NCBI RefSeq assembly: GCF_000018885.1
Contig: NC_010168.1
Location: 1,984,001 to 2,048,000 of the forward strand
Direction of reading: 5' to 3'
Source: Renibacterium salmoninarum ATCC 33209
GTDB lineage: Bacteria > Actinomycetota > Actinomycetes > Actinomycetales > Micrococcaceae
Length of the DNA stretch: 64,000 bases
In this document: positions 31,283 through 41,561 of the stretch, in pieces
Layout of the letters: each line of letters starts with the position of its first letter
Numbering within the stretch: the first letter of the stretch is position 1
Program-made: the position numbers and the translations under genes
Notes under the pieces: model-generated
The model's input: only the letters and a program-made list of their open reading frames with translations
The model's database searches: none
What the model was told of the DNA's origin: nothing

Positions 31283-31997
31283 AGGTCACCCCTTCGGTGG
31301 CAAACCGGAGAATTTCCTCGCCGAGCTCTTCCGCAGAATGCACAATGCACAGCTCACCAGCAGCATCTAGCTCGCCGTCAGCGGCAAAACCCCAGGAAAC
31401 TCCTAGACACGCAAGACCATTCGCTCGCGCACCAAGCACATCGTGTTCCCGGTCACCCACCATCACTACCGTGGCAGGATTGCCAAGTTCTTGCAGAGCA
31501 CGCTCAACAATCTTGGTCTTGGGCGGCAAGCCATCGTTAGCGGCGAGAAGGCTTTCATCGTCGTCAGCACCAGAAATAAATTCAAAGTAAGGCGCATAAC
31601 CATGATGCGCCAAGACCGTAGCCGCCAATGTCCGTGGTTTTTGCGTCGCTACTGCCAAACGAATTCCACGGCTCTTGAGCTCTGCTAAAAGCTCAATCAT
31701 CCCCGGATAAGGCTTGCTCATCGCAATTCCATGTTCGTTGTACCAAACTCGATAAAGCTCAATCGTCTTGGCCAGTTGCGCAGCATCAGTTTCGGTGTAT
31801 TTCAGCAATGATTCTGCCAACTTTGGCCCAACCATACTGTTCAACACAGCCTCTGCGGGAACCGGTAAACCCATGCCTTTTAGAGCATATGCAATGCCCC
31901 CAGTAATCCCACCGGCCGGATCGACCAAGGTGCCGTCCAGATCAAAAAGGACGCCGACACTACTCCGGTCTATGTCTTCAGGCACGCGCGTGTTCAC
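31269..31997 (-). CDS. HAD-family hydrolase, phosphoglycolate phosphatase-like
   Basis: Haloacid-dehalogenase type phosphatase. Motif I FDLDGTLVDPAGG (about 18-30), motif II in VATQKPR near 117, and motif IV VMVGDREHDVLGARANG near 172-188 are all present. 242 residues, Gph-like cap. It is upstream of the acyltransferase and overlaps it. The substrate is uncertain: phosphoglycolate or a generic sugar phosphate. Confidence 0.9.
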   Translation of the reverse strand: MNTRVPEDIDRSSVGVLFDLDGTLVDPAGGITGGIAYALKGMGLPVPAEAVLNSMVGPKLAESLLKYTETDAAQLAKTIELYRVWYNEHGIAMSKPYPGMIELLAELKSRGIRLAVATQKPRTLAATVLAHHGYAPYFEFISGADDDESLLAANDGLPPKTKIVERALQELGNPATVVMVGDREHDVLGARANGLACLGVSWGFAADGELDAAGELCIVHSAEELGEEILRFATEGVTYGAL

Positions 31998-32065
31998 CGC
32001 CTAAGTTTCTCACGAGTACGAGGGTGCAACGTACATGCATTCCAATACGGGAATACTTCAGCGAG

Positions 32066-34981
32066 TCACAATGCCTCGCGAAGGAAAGTCGCCGTATAAC
32101 TCTTAGTCGACTTTGCCACTTCTTCAGGTGTGCCCGTTGCGATGATCTGCCCGCCACCTGAACCGCCATCCGGGCCCAAGTCCACGATCCAATCGGCATT
32201 CTTGATCACATCAAGATTATGCTCAATGGTGATCACGGTATTACCCTTGTCGACCAGTCCTTGCAAGACCAGGAGCAACTTCCGGATGTCCTCGAAGTGC
32301 AGGCCGGTGGTTGGCTCGTCTAAGACGTAAATGCTTCGCCCGTTTGAACGCTTCTGCAATTCTGAAGCGAGCTTGACGCGTTGCGCTTCACCGCCGGAAA
32401 GTGTGGTTGCGGGTTGGCCTAGTCGAACGTAGCCCAAGCCAACATCGACGAGCGTGTTCAGATGCCGCGCAATTGGCGTGAATGCGGCAAAGAACTCGGA
32501 CCCTTCTTCAATCGGCATGTTGAGGACATCCGCGATTGACTTTCCTTTGTAGTGAACCTCAAGCGTCTCGCGGTTGTACCTGGCACCATGACAAACTTCG
32601 CAAGGAACGTAGACGTCCGGCAAAAAGTTCATCTCAATTTTTAGTGTGCCGTCACCAGAACAAGCTTCGCAACGGCCGCCTTTAACGTTGAACGAGAATC
32701 TGCCCGGCTGATAGCCGCGAACCTTCGCTTCAGTGGTTTCTGCGAAGAGCTTCCGGATGTTGTCAAACACACCCGTGTAGGTAGCCGGATTGGATCTTGG
32801 CTTACGACCAATTGGGCTCTGGTCTACGTGCACGACCTTGTCCAGATGCTCAAGACCGTCAATTCGAGTGTGTCGACCAGCTACTTGTTTGGCCCCATTG
32901 AGCTTATTGGCCAAGACTTTGTAAAGGATCTCATTGACTAAGGTTGATTTACCCGAACCGGATACACCAGTGACCGCGGTGAAGACGCCCAACGGAAAAA
33001 CGGCGTCTAAATTTTGCAGATTGTTCTCCCGAGCGTCAACAACCTTCAGCACTCGCTTCTTATCAATCTTGCGGCGCTTTGCGGGCACACTGATTTTCTT
33101 TCGACCAGACAAATAATCTCCGGTCAACGATTCAGTATTGGTCAGTAGATCCGCCAATGATCCGGAGTGAACCACCTTGCCGCCGTGTTCGCCAGCGCCA
33201 GGTCCAATATCGACTACCCAGTCAGCTTCATGAATCGTGTCTTCATCGTGTTCAACGACGATAAGAGTGTTACCCAAATCGCGAAGTCGGGTCAGAGTCT
33301 CGATCAAGCGTCGATTATCCCGCTGGTGCAAACCAATCGACGGTTCATCCAAAACGTACAGCACACCCACCAGGCCGGAGCCAATCTGGGTTGCCAGGCG
33401 AATTCGCTGCGCCTCGCCACCGGAAAGTGTCGCCGATGCTCGTTCCAAGTTCAGGTACTCGAGGCCTACGTCCAAGAGGAATGTCAGTCGTGCTTGAATT
33501 TCTTTCAGCACCTGAGCCGCAATTTGCGCCTCTCGACTGGTGAGTTCAAGTGAGGAGAGGAATTCGAAGCAGTCCCGCATTGGCATTGCAGCTACCGCGG
33601 AGATCGACTTGTTGTTGATGAGGACCGAAAGCGATGCCGGATTTAACCTGGCTCCCCCGCACTCAGGGCAATGAATCTGCCGCATGTACTCTTCGTAACG
33701 GTCACGCGCGTGGTCCGATTCCGTTTCCAGGTGTTTCCGATGGATGTATTGAATGACCCCCTCGAACCCAGTGGAATACTTTCGTTCACGGCCAAAGCGG
33801 TTTCGATACTGAACCACAACTTGATGATCTTTGCCATGCAGGATCGCTTGCCGGTCATCCGCGGGGAGCTTCTTCCACGGCGTACTGAGCTCGAAGCCCA
33901 GTTCCTTGCCCAGACCTTCCAGCAATCGGTTCCAATACTCGGTGGTGGCTGTACCTAACGACCAGGGTTCAATCGCGCCATCGCCCAGCGCTAACGCGGG
34001 GTTGGGCACAACCAGCTCTTCGTCCACTTCAAGTTTGGTTCCGATGCCGGTACAAGCTGGGCAGGCGCCAAAGGGATTATTGAACGAGAACGAGCGTGGT
34101 TCAATCTCATCGATTGCCAAAGGGTGCTCGTTTGGACAGGCTAGATTCTCCGAGAAACTGCGGATAACCGGTTTGCCCTCTTCATCACCATCCACCAGCT
34201 CGGCGAGAACCCTGCCTTCTGCCAGCAAGAGCGCAGTTTCCACCGAGTCGGTGAGCCGTTGCTGGATGCCGTCTCTGACGACCAAACGATCAATGACGAC
34301 TTCGATAGTGTGCTTGTACTGTTTACCCAATTTCGGCGGCTCTGCGAGCTGGATTTGTTCGCCGTCTACTTTGGCCCGCGAAAAGCCTTTCGCGGTTAAT
34401 TCTTTGAACAAATCGACAAACTCGCCCTTACGCCCTCGGACGACGGGAGCCAGAACTTGGAATCGAGTGCCCTCCGGCATCTCCAACAACTGATCGACGA
34501 TTTGCTGCGGCGTCTGCCGCGAAACTGGCTCGCCACAAACAGGACAATGCGGCCGGCCCACCCGCGCCCAGAGCAAACGCATGTAGTCATAAATTTCGGT
34601 GATCGTGCCAACCGTAGACCGAGGATTCTTAGAGGTCGATTTCTGATCGATAGAAACCGCTGGCGAAAGCCCCTCGATGAAGTCGACGTCGGGTTTATCT
34701 ACCTGACCCAAGAATTGGCGCGCATATGCCGAAAGCGACTCGACATAACGTCGCTGCCCTTCGGCGAAGATCGTATCGAACGCCAGCGAGGACTTTCCGG
34801 ACCCGGACAATCCAGTAAAGACGATCATCGAATCCCGAGGCAGGTCCAGATCGACATTGCGCAGGTTGTGTTCGCGGGCACCCTTAACGACTAGCCGGGA
34901 CATATCCTGCCGTTTTACGGGCTCGCGAGGGGCATCTGGTTCACGAACGGAGGCCAGTTTAGATTCAGCAGCTTTTGGCAC
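32066..34981 (-). CDS. uvrA: Excinuclease ABC subunit A
   Basis: Damage-sensing ATPase of nucleotide excision repair. Two ABC modules are seen: Walker [10 protein letters not shown] near 57-65 and GVSGSGKST in the second half; signatures [12 protein letters not shown] and [12 protein letters not shown]; and zinc-finger cysteines in CEACSGDGT...CEVC. 971 residues with a start at GTG 34981; ATG 34903 would also give a normal UvrA N-terminus ([16 protein letters not shown]), so the start is uncertain by 26 residues. A broken GntR gene lies 95 bases upstream. Confidence 0.96.
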   Translation of the reverse strand: MPKAAESKLASVREPDAPREPVKRQDMSRLVVKGAREHNLRNVDLDLPRDSMIVFTGLSGSGKSSLAFDTIFAEGQRRYVESLSAYARQFLGQVDKPDVDFIEGLSPAVSIDQKSTSKNPRSTVGTITEIYDYMRLLWARVGRPHCPVCGEPVSRQTPQQIVDQLLEMPEGTRFQVLAPVVRGRKGEFVDLFKELTAKGFSRAKVDGEQIQLAEPPKLGKQYKHTIEVVIDRLVVRDGIQQRLTDSVETALLLAEGRVLAELVDGDEEGKPVIRSFSENLACPNEHPLAIDEIEPRSFSFNNPFGACPACTGIGTKLEVDEELVVPNPALALGDGAIEPWSLGTATTEYWNRLLEGLGKELGFELSTPWKKLPADDRQAILHGKDHQVVVQYRNRFGRERKYSTGFEGVIQYIHRKHLETESDHARDRYEEYMRQIHCPECGGARLNPASLSVLINNKSISAVAAMPMRDCFEFLSSLELTSREAQIAAQVLKEIQARLTFLLDVGLEYLNLERASATLSGGEAQRIRLATQIGSGLVGVLYVLDEPSIGLHQRDNRRLIETLTRLRDLGNTLIVVEHDEDTIHEADWVVDIGPGAGEHGGKVVHSGSLADLLTNTESLTGDYLSGRKKISVPAKRRKIDKKRVLKVVDARENNLQNLDAVFPLGVFTAVTGVSGSGKSTLVNEILYKVLANKLNGAKQVAGRHTRIDGLEHLDKVVHVDQSPIGRKPRSNPATYTGVFDNIRKLFAETTEAKVRGYQPGRFSFNVKGGRCEACSGDGTLKIEMNFLPDVYVPCEVCHGARYNRETLEVHYKGKSIADVLNMPIEEGSEFFAAFTPIARHLNTLVDVGLGYVRLGQPATTLSGGEAQRVKLASELQKRSNGRSIYVLDEPTTGLHFEDIRKLLLVLQGLVDKGNTVITIEHNLDVIKNADWIVDLGPDGGSGGGQIIATGTPEEVAKSTKSYTATFLREAL

Positions 34982-35076
34982 GACTCATATCCTAATCGAA
35001 AATGTCTTCGAATGACGATTGTTCCGCGGTCAGCATAGCGCGCAGCAGTGACAGTATTACTTCTTTGCTATATTCT

Positions 35077-35460
35077 TCAGCGTTGCAACGCTGCTCGGGC
35101 AAAGCCCAAAGCTTTCTCGGCCGGCATGCCCTGTTGGTGCACGACGTCGGCAAAAACCTTGGCGGCTTTAGCCACCTCATCGCGAATAGCGTCCCCGGCA
35201 GCAGCAATGATGGCGCCTTTACGGCCCAAAGTTTCCACCACACCGGCAATTTCGAGTTCTCGAAATGCCTTGGCCACAGTATTGACGGCCAGACCGGTCG
35301 CCGAGGCAAGGGCCCTGACTGTTGGCAGCTTCGCCCCCACCGGCAAAACACCACGCACCGCTAGATCTGCGATTTTCAACCGGAGCTACTCATAGGGTGC
35401 CACCCCGGTTCGCCCTTCCGTCCGCCAGTTCAGCAAATTTCCGTCGTTCACCCAGTTCAC
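35077..35460 (-). pseudogene. GntR-family (YtrA-like) regulator with internal amber codon
   Basis: Short GntR regulator of about 127 residues. The winged-helix region LPTVRALASATGLAVNTVAKAF and the following RELEIAGVVETLGRKG are clear. Reading upstream in the same frame gives VAPYE, a TAG codon at 35386-35388, then LRLKIADLA. Relatives have PYEQLR, so CAG to TAG is the likely change. Plausible GTG starts are 35460 and 35451. After the stop only a weak TTG at 35379 could restart, losing the first helix. Targets are unknown; such genes often control ABC transporters. Confidence 0.72.
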
Positions 35461-35550
35461 CCAATCACCGCTAGATCTTGGCTTAGCACAGCGCAGGACC
35501 CGGACCGATTCCGACCCCAGTCGCGCATGAACACCAATCCTGAAAATTTA

Positions 35551-35570
35551 CTTGCATCAGTCAACTACTA
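35551..35570. promoter_or_regulatory. Possible second MarR-like half operator
   Basis: TTGCATCAGTCAACTA here shares the 11-base core TCAGTCAACTA with the palindromic site ahead of marR at 39927. It lies between the exporter stop and the GntR gene and could affect GntR-uvrA transcription. Only one half matches the dyad, so this is weak. Confidence 0.3.
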
Positions 35571-35598
35571 GCATACGCACGCCAGTTGGCGCGCCTGC

Positions 35599-37539
35599 TC
35601 AAGTCTGGACATCCTCGGTCGCCGGTGCTTCATAGCCCGATTTATAGAGCTTCTCGTAGAATCCCTTTGCTACCAAGAGCTGTTCGTGCGTACCTTGCTC
35701 GATGATTCGACCGTGATCCATCACCAAAATCAGATCGGCATCCCGAATCGTTGACAATCGGTGCGCAATAACAAAACTTGTCCGATCCTCGCGCAACCTA
35801 TTCATCGCGTTCCGGATCAACACTTCGGTTCGAGTATCGACGGAGCTGGTGGCCTCATCAAGGATCAAAATCGAAGGATTCGCTAACCAGGCTCGGGCAA
35901 TAGTCATCAACTGACGCTGCCCTTGACTCAGCGAATCGCCGTCGTCTGAAAGCACCGTGTCATAACCGTCCGGAAGGGCTCGCACAAAGTGATCAACATA
36001 GGTTGCCTCAGCTGCTTCGACGATGTCAGCTTCGCTAGCATCTAGCCTGCCGTAAACCAGGTTTTCCCGGATCGTGCCGGAAAACAACCAAGCGTCCTGC
36101 AGTACCATGCCAAACCGTTGCCGAACGTCGTCGCGGCTCATCTGCGCGGCGTCCACGCCGTCAATCGAAATCTTGCCGGAGTCAATGTCGTAAAACCGCA
36201 TCAGCAAATTGACCAACGTTGTCTTGCCAGCTCCAGTTGGTCCCACAATCGCAACGGTCTGGCCAGGTTCTGCAACCAAGGAAAGATCCGTAATAAGTGG
36301 TTCATCATCTTTGTATTTGAAGTTCACGTGGTCAAAAACAACCCGACCTTGGATGGGCTCCCCCGGCCGACCAAGTTTTGCAGCCGGCTGGAAATCTGGA
36401 GATTGTTCCTTTTCATCAAGCAGAGTAAACACCCGTTCTGCCGAAGCCACGCCAGACTGCAGCAAATTGATCATGCCACCAATCTGAGCAATCGGCTGAC
36501 TGAATTGGCGTGAGTACTGAATAAAGGCTTGAACCGAGCCCAAGGTAATTTGCCCCGCGGTGATCTGCAGGGCACCGACCACCGCGATTGCCACGTAACT
36601 CAGGTTGGAGACAAACCCGGTCGAAGGCATGATTACGCCAGATATGAACTGTGCCTTCGAGCTGGATTTGTAGAGACCTTGATTGGCAACCTCAAACTTT
36701 GCGATCGCAGCCTTTTGCTGGCCGAATGCCTTGACAATTTCGTGGCCGGTGAACATCTCTTCGATGTGACCATTGAGCTCACCAGTGGTCTTCCACTGCG
36801 CCATGAACTGAACACGCGAGCGCTTGGCCACCAAGACGGTAATTCCGGCGATGAGCGGCACCGAGCACAGCGCAATAAGCGCCAAGGACCAAGAGATCGA
36901 AAACATCATGGCGATAACGCCAATTACAGTCAGTACGGACATTAGTAATTGCGTCAGAGTCTGGTTCAGCGTCTGCGAGAAGTTGTTGATGTCGTTAGTT
37001 ACCCGGCTGAGCACGTCTCCGCGCGAAGCTTCTTGAAAATGGCTCATCGGCAAGCGGTCCAGCTTCGCTTCGATGTCCTGCCGAAGCCGGTACATTGCAC
37101 GTTGCACAATGCCCGTGGTGATGTAGCCCTGGCTCCAATTGAAGAAGAAGGAGATGGCGTACAGCATCAGCACGGAAAGCATCACCCAGCCAAGGGCTTG
37201 AAAATCAATGCCCTGACCAATCACGGCATCCGTGCCATTGACTAAGTCGGCAAGTTGGCCTTGATTCCCTGCTCGCAATGCCGCAACAGCTTGCGCCTTG
37301 CTAGTGCCAGCTGGGAAGTTTGCGCCTAACATTTTGCCGATGATGCCCTGGAAGATCAGGTCTGTTGCGTGGCCCAATACTTTTGGTGCGGCCACAGATA
37401 GCAATACGGACACTGCGGCTAAGAAAACCAGCCAGGTCATCCGGAGCCGGTCCGGCTTCATCAGACCAAGGATCCTTTTGAGGCTCGGACCAAACGCTGT
37501 TGCTTTTTGCGGCGGACCGCCCCGGCCCATCATGCTCAT
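35599..37539 (-). CDS. ABC exporter, fused permease-ATPase subunit B
   Basis: Multidrug/lipid exporter half-transporter of 646 residues. Six membrane helices span roughly 30-350; the ATPase shows Walker A GPTGAGKTT near 455, signature LSQGQRQ and Walker B ILILDEATSSVDTRTE near 565, and an H-loop IAHRLSTI. It is the intact, catalytically canonical member of a heterodimeric pair like TM287/288. Its ATG overlaps the TGA of the upstream partner (ATGA). Likely repressed by the MarR protein upstream. Confidence 0.92.
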   Translation of the reverse strand: MSMMGRGGPPQKATAFGPSLKRILGLMKPDRLRMTWLVFLAAVSVLLSVAAPKVLGHATDLIFQGIIGKMLGANFPAGTSKAQAVAALRAGNQGQLADLVNGTDAVIGQGIDFQALGWVMLSVLMLYAISFFFNWSQGYITTGIVQRAMYRLRQDIEAKLDRLPMSHFQEASRGDVLSRVTNDINNFSQTLNQTLTQLLMSVLTVIGVIAMMFSISWSLALIALCSVPLIAGITVLVAKRSRVQFMAQWKTTGELNGHIEEMFTGHEIVKAFGQQKAAIAKFEVANQGLYKSSSKAQFISGVIMPSTGFVSNLSYVAIAVVGALQITAGQITLGSVQAFIQYSRQFSQPIAQIGGMINLLQSGVASAERVFTLLDEKEQSPDFQPAAKLGRPGEPIQGRVVFDHVNFKYKDDEPLITDLSLVAEPGQTVAIVGPTGAGKTTLVNLLMRFYDIDSGKISIDGVDAAQMSRDDVRQRFGMVLQDAWLFSGTIRENLVYGRLDASEADIVEAAEATYVDHFVRALPDGYDTVLSDDGDSLSQGQRQLMTIARAWLANPSILILDEATSSVDTRTEVLIRNAMNRLREDRTSFVIAHRLSTIRDADLILVMDHGRIIEQGTHEQLLVAKGFYEKLYKSGYEAPATEDVQT

Positions 37540-39272
37540 GCGGCTTGCTCCTCTGCACTCAATTGCGAGGTGGCAATCTCTTGATAGGTCGGGTTGCCTG
37601 CCATGAGTTCGTCATGGGTGCCTTGTCCAACCAATTTCCCCTCATCCAAAACCAAGATGTTGTCTGCATCTCGAATCGTATTGATGCGTTGCGCGACCAG
37701 AATAACCGTGGCCTAAGTGGTCACCGGATTTAACGCTGCCCGTAGTTTCGCGTCAGTACTGAAATCCAGCGCAGAAAAGCTATCGTCAAAAAGATAGACC
37801 TTTGGATTCGCAATGATTGCCCGCGCAATGCATAACCGTTGTCGTTGACCGCCCGAGACGTTCGCGCCACCCTGCTCAATGGGCGCGTCCAACCCCTCTG
37901 GCATCTCACGGACGAAGTCGGCCGCTTGCGCAATTTCCAAAGCCGCCCAAATTTCCGTTTCGGTGGCGTCAGGCTTACCGAAACGAATGTTGGAGGCTAC
38001 ACTGCCCGAAAACAGGTAGGCCTTTTGCGGCACCAAGCCAATGGATGAACGCAGTGACTCCAGAGTGAGTTGGTGGCTTTCGTGGCCACCAAGCGCGATG
38101 TTTCCACCAGTCCGGTCAAGCAGCCGTGGAATCAAATTGATCAGCGTCGATTTACCGCTGCCCGTGGAGCCGATTACCGCCGTCGTCGTTCCCGGTTCTG
38201 CGCGGAAACTCAACCCGGAAACAACCGGCGCCTCGGCACCCGGATAGCTAAATTCAACCGCATCAAATTCGATAGTGCCGTCCAGATCCGCAATGTTCTG
38301 TGCACCTGGCTTATCTGCCACTGACGATTCCGTGCTCAGTACCTCTTGGATTCGTTCTGCACTGACGGCTGCCCGGGGAATCATCATGAACATGAACAGC
38401 GCAAACATGATTGCCATCAAGATCTGCATGATGTAGCTCAAAAAGGCGGTTAGCGCACCGATCTGCATACCACCGGCGTCGATTCGCATGCCGCCAAACC
38501 ACAGCACACCGACGGTAGCTGCGCTGACCACAACCATGATGGTGGGGAACATCAGCGAAAGCAGTCGGCCAGCACCCAATTGAGTTCTCGTCAGGTTTTG
38601 GTTCGCCTGGTCGAATCGTGCGTCCTCATAGTCTCTGCGCACGAAGGCGCGAATTACGCTGACCCCCATGATTTGCTCGCGCAAAACACCGTTAATCGCG
38701 TCCAGCTGGGCTTGGCCTTTTCGGAAAAGGGGTACTAACTTGCGCACTATGAGGCTGATCGCCACCACCAGCACCGGAATGATGACCAGCAACAACCCTG
38801 ATAACGGTACGTCCTGCTGCAGCGCCAAAATGATGCCGCCGACGCACATAATCGGCGCCATCACCATCATGGTGAATGACATCAGGGTGAGCATCTGGAT
38901 CTGTTGAACGTCATTGCTGGTTCGAGTGATCAATGAGGGCGCACCAAATTTGCCCACTTCACGTGCCGAGAACGATTCAACTTTGCTGAACAACTCGCCA
39001 CGGAGCTGGCGACCAACTGTCATCGCCAATCGGGCACTCAAAAAGGTTGCCGCAATCGCGCAAACAATTTGGCCTAATGAAATGAGCAGCATCCAACCGC
39101 CAAGCGAGTAAATCGCTCCGGTGTCCTGCTTGACGACGCCGTTGTCGATGATGTCTGCGTTGAGGGTAGGTAAATACAGCGTGGCCACTGTTGAAAGTAA
39201 CTGCAGTAGCACAATGCCAAGTAGCGCACCTTTATGCGGTGCCAAATTTCTTGCTATCAGCCGGAATAACAA
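37536..39272 (-). pseudogene. ABC exporter, fused permease-ATPase subunit A, amber codon before H-loop
   Basis: Partner half-transporter. The open frame from ATG 39272 has six helices, Walker A GSTGSGKST, signature NVSGGQRQR and Walker B VYLFDDSFSALD, then hits TAG at 37713-37715. The same frame continues with ATVILVAQRINTIRDADNIL and ends at TGA 37536, overlapping the next ATG, so the natural product is 578 residues and the TAG replaces one residue (GAG or CAG likely). The lost tail holds the switch Gln (AQR) that replaces His in the degenerate site of such pairs. A 519-residue truncated protein is still possible. Confidence 0.85.
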
Positions 39273-39430
39273 GCGAATCTCCTATAGCTCCGTAAAACTC
39301 TGATAATGATCTAGCTCACAATTCAAAATTGAGTACAGAGCTTCGCTTCAAGGTACACCTGGCAATTGCGGCTGTCAGCATCTTCGAAAATATTCTCCTA
39401 TTGGCGAACGAGAAGCCCGCAGCCTTGGCG

Positions 39431-39904
39431 TCAGTTGACGCAGCTTGACGAACCTAGCTGTCCGGGTGGCTGTGTACTGCGGAAGGAATCAGCTAACCTA
39501 CCGACCGTTGCCAATGCTTCTTGGGCTTCGCCTTCATTCCAGTCAGACAAACGCTGCCGCATCCGCTCGGCACGTTGGGAAAGCACCTCTGCGAGCGCTT
39601 GTGATCCGGCCGGTGAGATCATAATGAGCGTTGCTCGACCATCTTCTGGATCGGGTCTGCGCTGTACCAGACCTTCGACTGCCAAGTCAGCTAATTGCCT
39701 ACTCAAAGCGCTTGGGCCGACGCCGATCATTTCGGCAAGTGCACTCGCGCGGCATTCACCAAATTGCGCTAACAATCCGATGATGCCGATATGAGCCAGT
39801 CTTGGCCCTTCTGAATTCGGTTCGTGCGACAGGGTTTTAAGCGTCCGGAAAAGTCGGAAAACTTCGTTGACCAGCTCGACGAGGGTCTGTTCCTCGACAG
39901 CCAT
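39431..39904 (-). CDS. MarR-family transcriptional regulator
   Basis: Winged-helix repressor of 157 residues. The recognition region ASALAEMIGVGPSALSRQLADL (about 53-74) and wing VQRRPDPEDGRATLIMISPAG (about 79-99) are typical of MarR. It heads an operon with two ABC exporter genes 158 bases downstream, suggesting it represses drug export. A GGGAGG ribosome site precedes ATG 39904, and a perfect palindrome lies 23 bases upstream of the start, probably its own operator. Confidence 0.92.
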   Translation of the reverse strand: MAVEEQTLVELVNEVFRLFRTLKTLSHEPNSEGPRLAHIGIIGLLAQFGECRASALAEMIGVGPSALSRQLADLAVEGLVQRRPDPEDGRATLIMISPAGSQALAEVLSQRAERMRQRLSDWNEGEAQEALATVGRLADSFRSTQPPGQLGSSSCVN

Positions 39905-39926
39905 GATGCCTCCCAGAAATATTTGC

Positions 39927-39939
39927 TTGACTCAGTCAA
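39927..39939. promoter_or_regulatory. Palindromic MarR operator candidate
   Basis: TTGACTCAGTCAA is a perfect 13-base dyad in the 83-base gap between the divergent marR and metallo-hydrolase genes. Position and symmetry fit MarR autoregulation. TATATA directly beside it could be the -10 for marR. Confidence 0.6.
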
Positions 39940-39987
39940 CTATATACCCTGCTACCCGATAAACGCCGTACCCGATAGCCTGAGCAA

Positions 39988-40644
39988 ATGGATGAAAATC
40001 TCTGGGAATTGCCCCAGCTTACGATTCGCCGAATTTCCGTCAGCAGCATGGATAACAATATCTACCTACTCACTTCGAGACGAACTGGCACCCAGTTGCT
40101 CATTGACGCTGCCGATGACTCGCCAGCAATTTTCGATCTCCTAGCCGTAGCTGCCGCGGATGTTGAACCGGGCACCGAGGCCAAACTTGCTGCGGTCTTC
40201 ACCACACACTCGCACTGGGACCATGTGCGTGCACTTGCCGAAGTTGTGGCGCAAACTGGCGCGCGCACCGTCGCAGGCACGCTTGATGCTGCCAACATTG
40301 CAGTGCCCACTGATGCACCCGTAGATCATCAAGACCTTTGCCAGTTCGGCGACTTCGACGTCGAGGCGATCCACTTGCGCGGTCACACCCCGGGCTCAAT
40401 TGCGCTGCTCTACCAAGACTCGGTAGGCCCGGCACATCTCTTTACTGGGGATTCGCTCTTCCCTGGCGGGGTTGGCAACACCGAAAATGATCCTGCCCGT
40501 TTCGAGCAGCTCTTGAACGATGTCACTGAACGAATTTTCGAACGGCTACCTGATGACACCATCGTTAATCCGGGGCATGGCAAGGGAACAACGCTCGGAG
40601 CTGAGCGGCCTCAACTTGCCAGCTGGCGCGCTCGCGGCTGGTAA
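39988..40644 (+). CDS. MBL-fold metallo-hydrolase
   Basis: Zinc hydrolase of 218 residues, glyoxalase II-like. Metal motif THSHWDH (about 72-78), a later His in LRGHTPGSIALL near 131-142, FTGDSLFPGGVG near 152-163 with the bridging Asp, and NPGHGKGT near 191-198 supply the ligands. Divergent from marR. The substrate is unknown; many actinobacterial members near glyoxalase lines are general thioester or mycothiol-conjugate hydrolases. Confidence 0.9.
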   Translation: MDENLWELPQLTIRRISVSSMDNNIYLLTSRRTGTQLLIDAADDSPAIFDLLAVAAADVEPGTEAKLAAVFTTHSHWDHVRALAEVVAQTGARTVAGTLDAANIAVPTDAPVDHQDLCQFGDFDVEAIHLRGHTPGSIALLYQDSVGPAHLFTGDSLFPGGVGNTENDPARFEQLLNDVTERIFERLPDDTIVNPGHGKGTTLGAERPQLASWRARGW

Positions 40645-40677
40645 ATTGAGGCCTTAGCCTCAGATCAAACCGTTCAT

Positions 40678-41457
40678 TCAGGGCTTCTGTCCCACCACGA
40701 AAATTCGTCGGAAGGGAAAGACCGTACCAAATTCGCGCCGCGGATAAGCTTCGTCCAGACGGGCCGAATACTCTTCCTCAAAAAGCGCCGCATCCTTCGG
40801 GTCCAAAGCATTCAACACTGGCCGCAATCCCGTACCCCTGACCCATTCGAGCACCGGTTGCGGACCCGCTAACACCTGCTGATAAGTGGTTTCCCAGGCA
40901 TCCGCTCGCATACCAGCAGCTAGGAATATTTCCAGATAATCCACAGGCTCCCCCACCGCGTCATCGTGCCGAAGCACGCCGTCGAGCTTCGTCCGCCACT
41001 GCTCAGATTCAGCAACTTCACGCATCAGCAGGTGCGACTGAGCACCAAAATTTCCCGGAACCTGCATGGCGAACCAAGCGCCAGGCTTAAGCGCTGCTAA
41101 CCACCGTGGCAAGAGTTCTCGATGCGCTGGGATCCATTGCAATACCGCGTTCGTGACCACGACGTCGACGTCGCTCTCCGGCATCCAGAGCGCCGCATCA
41201 CTGACCTGAAAGCTCAAGTTCTCTGCATTTGCGCCAGCCTGAGCTGCGGAAATCATCTCAGCGGATGAATCGAGTCCAACAATCTCTGCATCAGACCAGC
41301 GCGTAGCAAGTGTTGCAGTCAGGTTGCCTGGGCCACAACCCAGATCGACGACTTTCCTCGGCTGCTCTGCCAAAACTCGACCGGTGAGATCGAAAAATGG
41401 TCGATTCCGAAAATCACCGAACTGGACGTACTTTTTGGGGTCCCATGTGACTGCCAT
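40678..41457 (-). CDS. tam: Trans-aconitate 2-methyltransferase
   Basis: SAM-dependent methyltransferase that methylates trans-aconitate, a by-product of aconitase. The start at ATG 41457 (MAVTWDPKKYVQFGDFRNRP) matches the family N-terminus and has AAAGG upstream; the frame extends seven codons further, which I leave out. SAM motif VVDLGCGPGNLTATLA is near 36-51 and the post-motif NAVLQWIPAHRELLPRW near 101-117. About 259 residues. Confidence 0.9.
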   Translation of the reverse strand: MAVTWDPKKYVQFGDFRNRPFFDLTGRVLAEQPRKVVDLGCGPGNLTATLATRWSDAEIVGLDSSAEMISAAQAGANAENLSFQVSDAALWMPESDVDVVVTNAVLQWIPAHRELLPRWLAALKPGAWFAMQVPGNFGAQSHLLMREVAESEQWRTKLDGVLRHDDAVGEPVDYLEIFLAAGMRADAWETTYQQVLAGPQPVLEWVRGTGLRPVLNALDPKDAALFEEEYSARLDEAYPRREFGTVFPFRRIFVVGQKP

Positions 41458-41561
41458 TTTCAACCTTTCCGCTCGCACGTTATCTCAGTTCTGAGCCTAC
41501 TGCCTGATCAGGCGAAGTGCGATGCACCAGAAGGTTGCTGCGCTCCGGCTAGGCTAGGACT

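Noticed and set aside
34992..35354. 120-codon minus-strand frame overlapping the GntR gene
   Set aside because: The overlapping frame carries the clear winged-helix wording; this one has none. It was considered as a frameshifted C-terminus, but the GntR stop at 35077 gives a normal family length.
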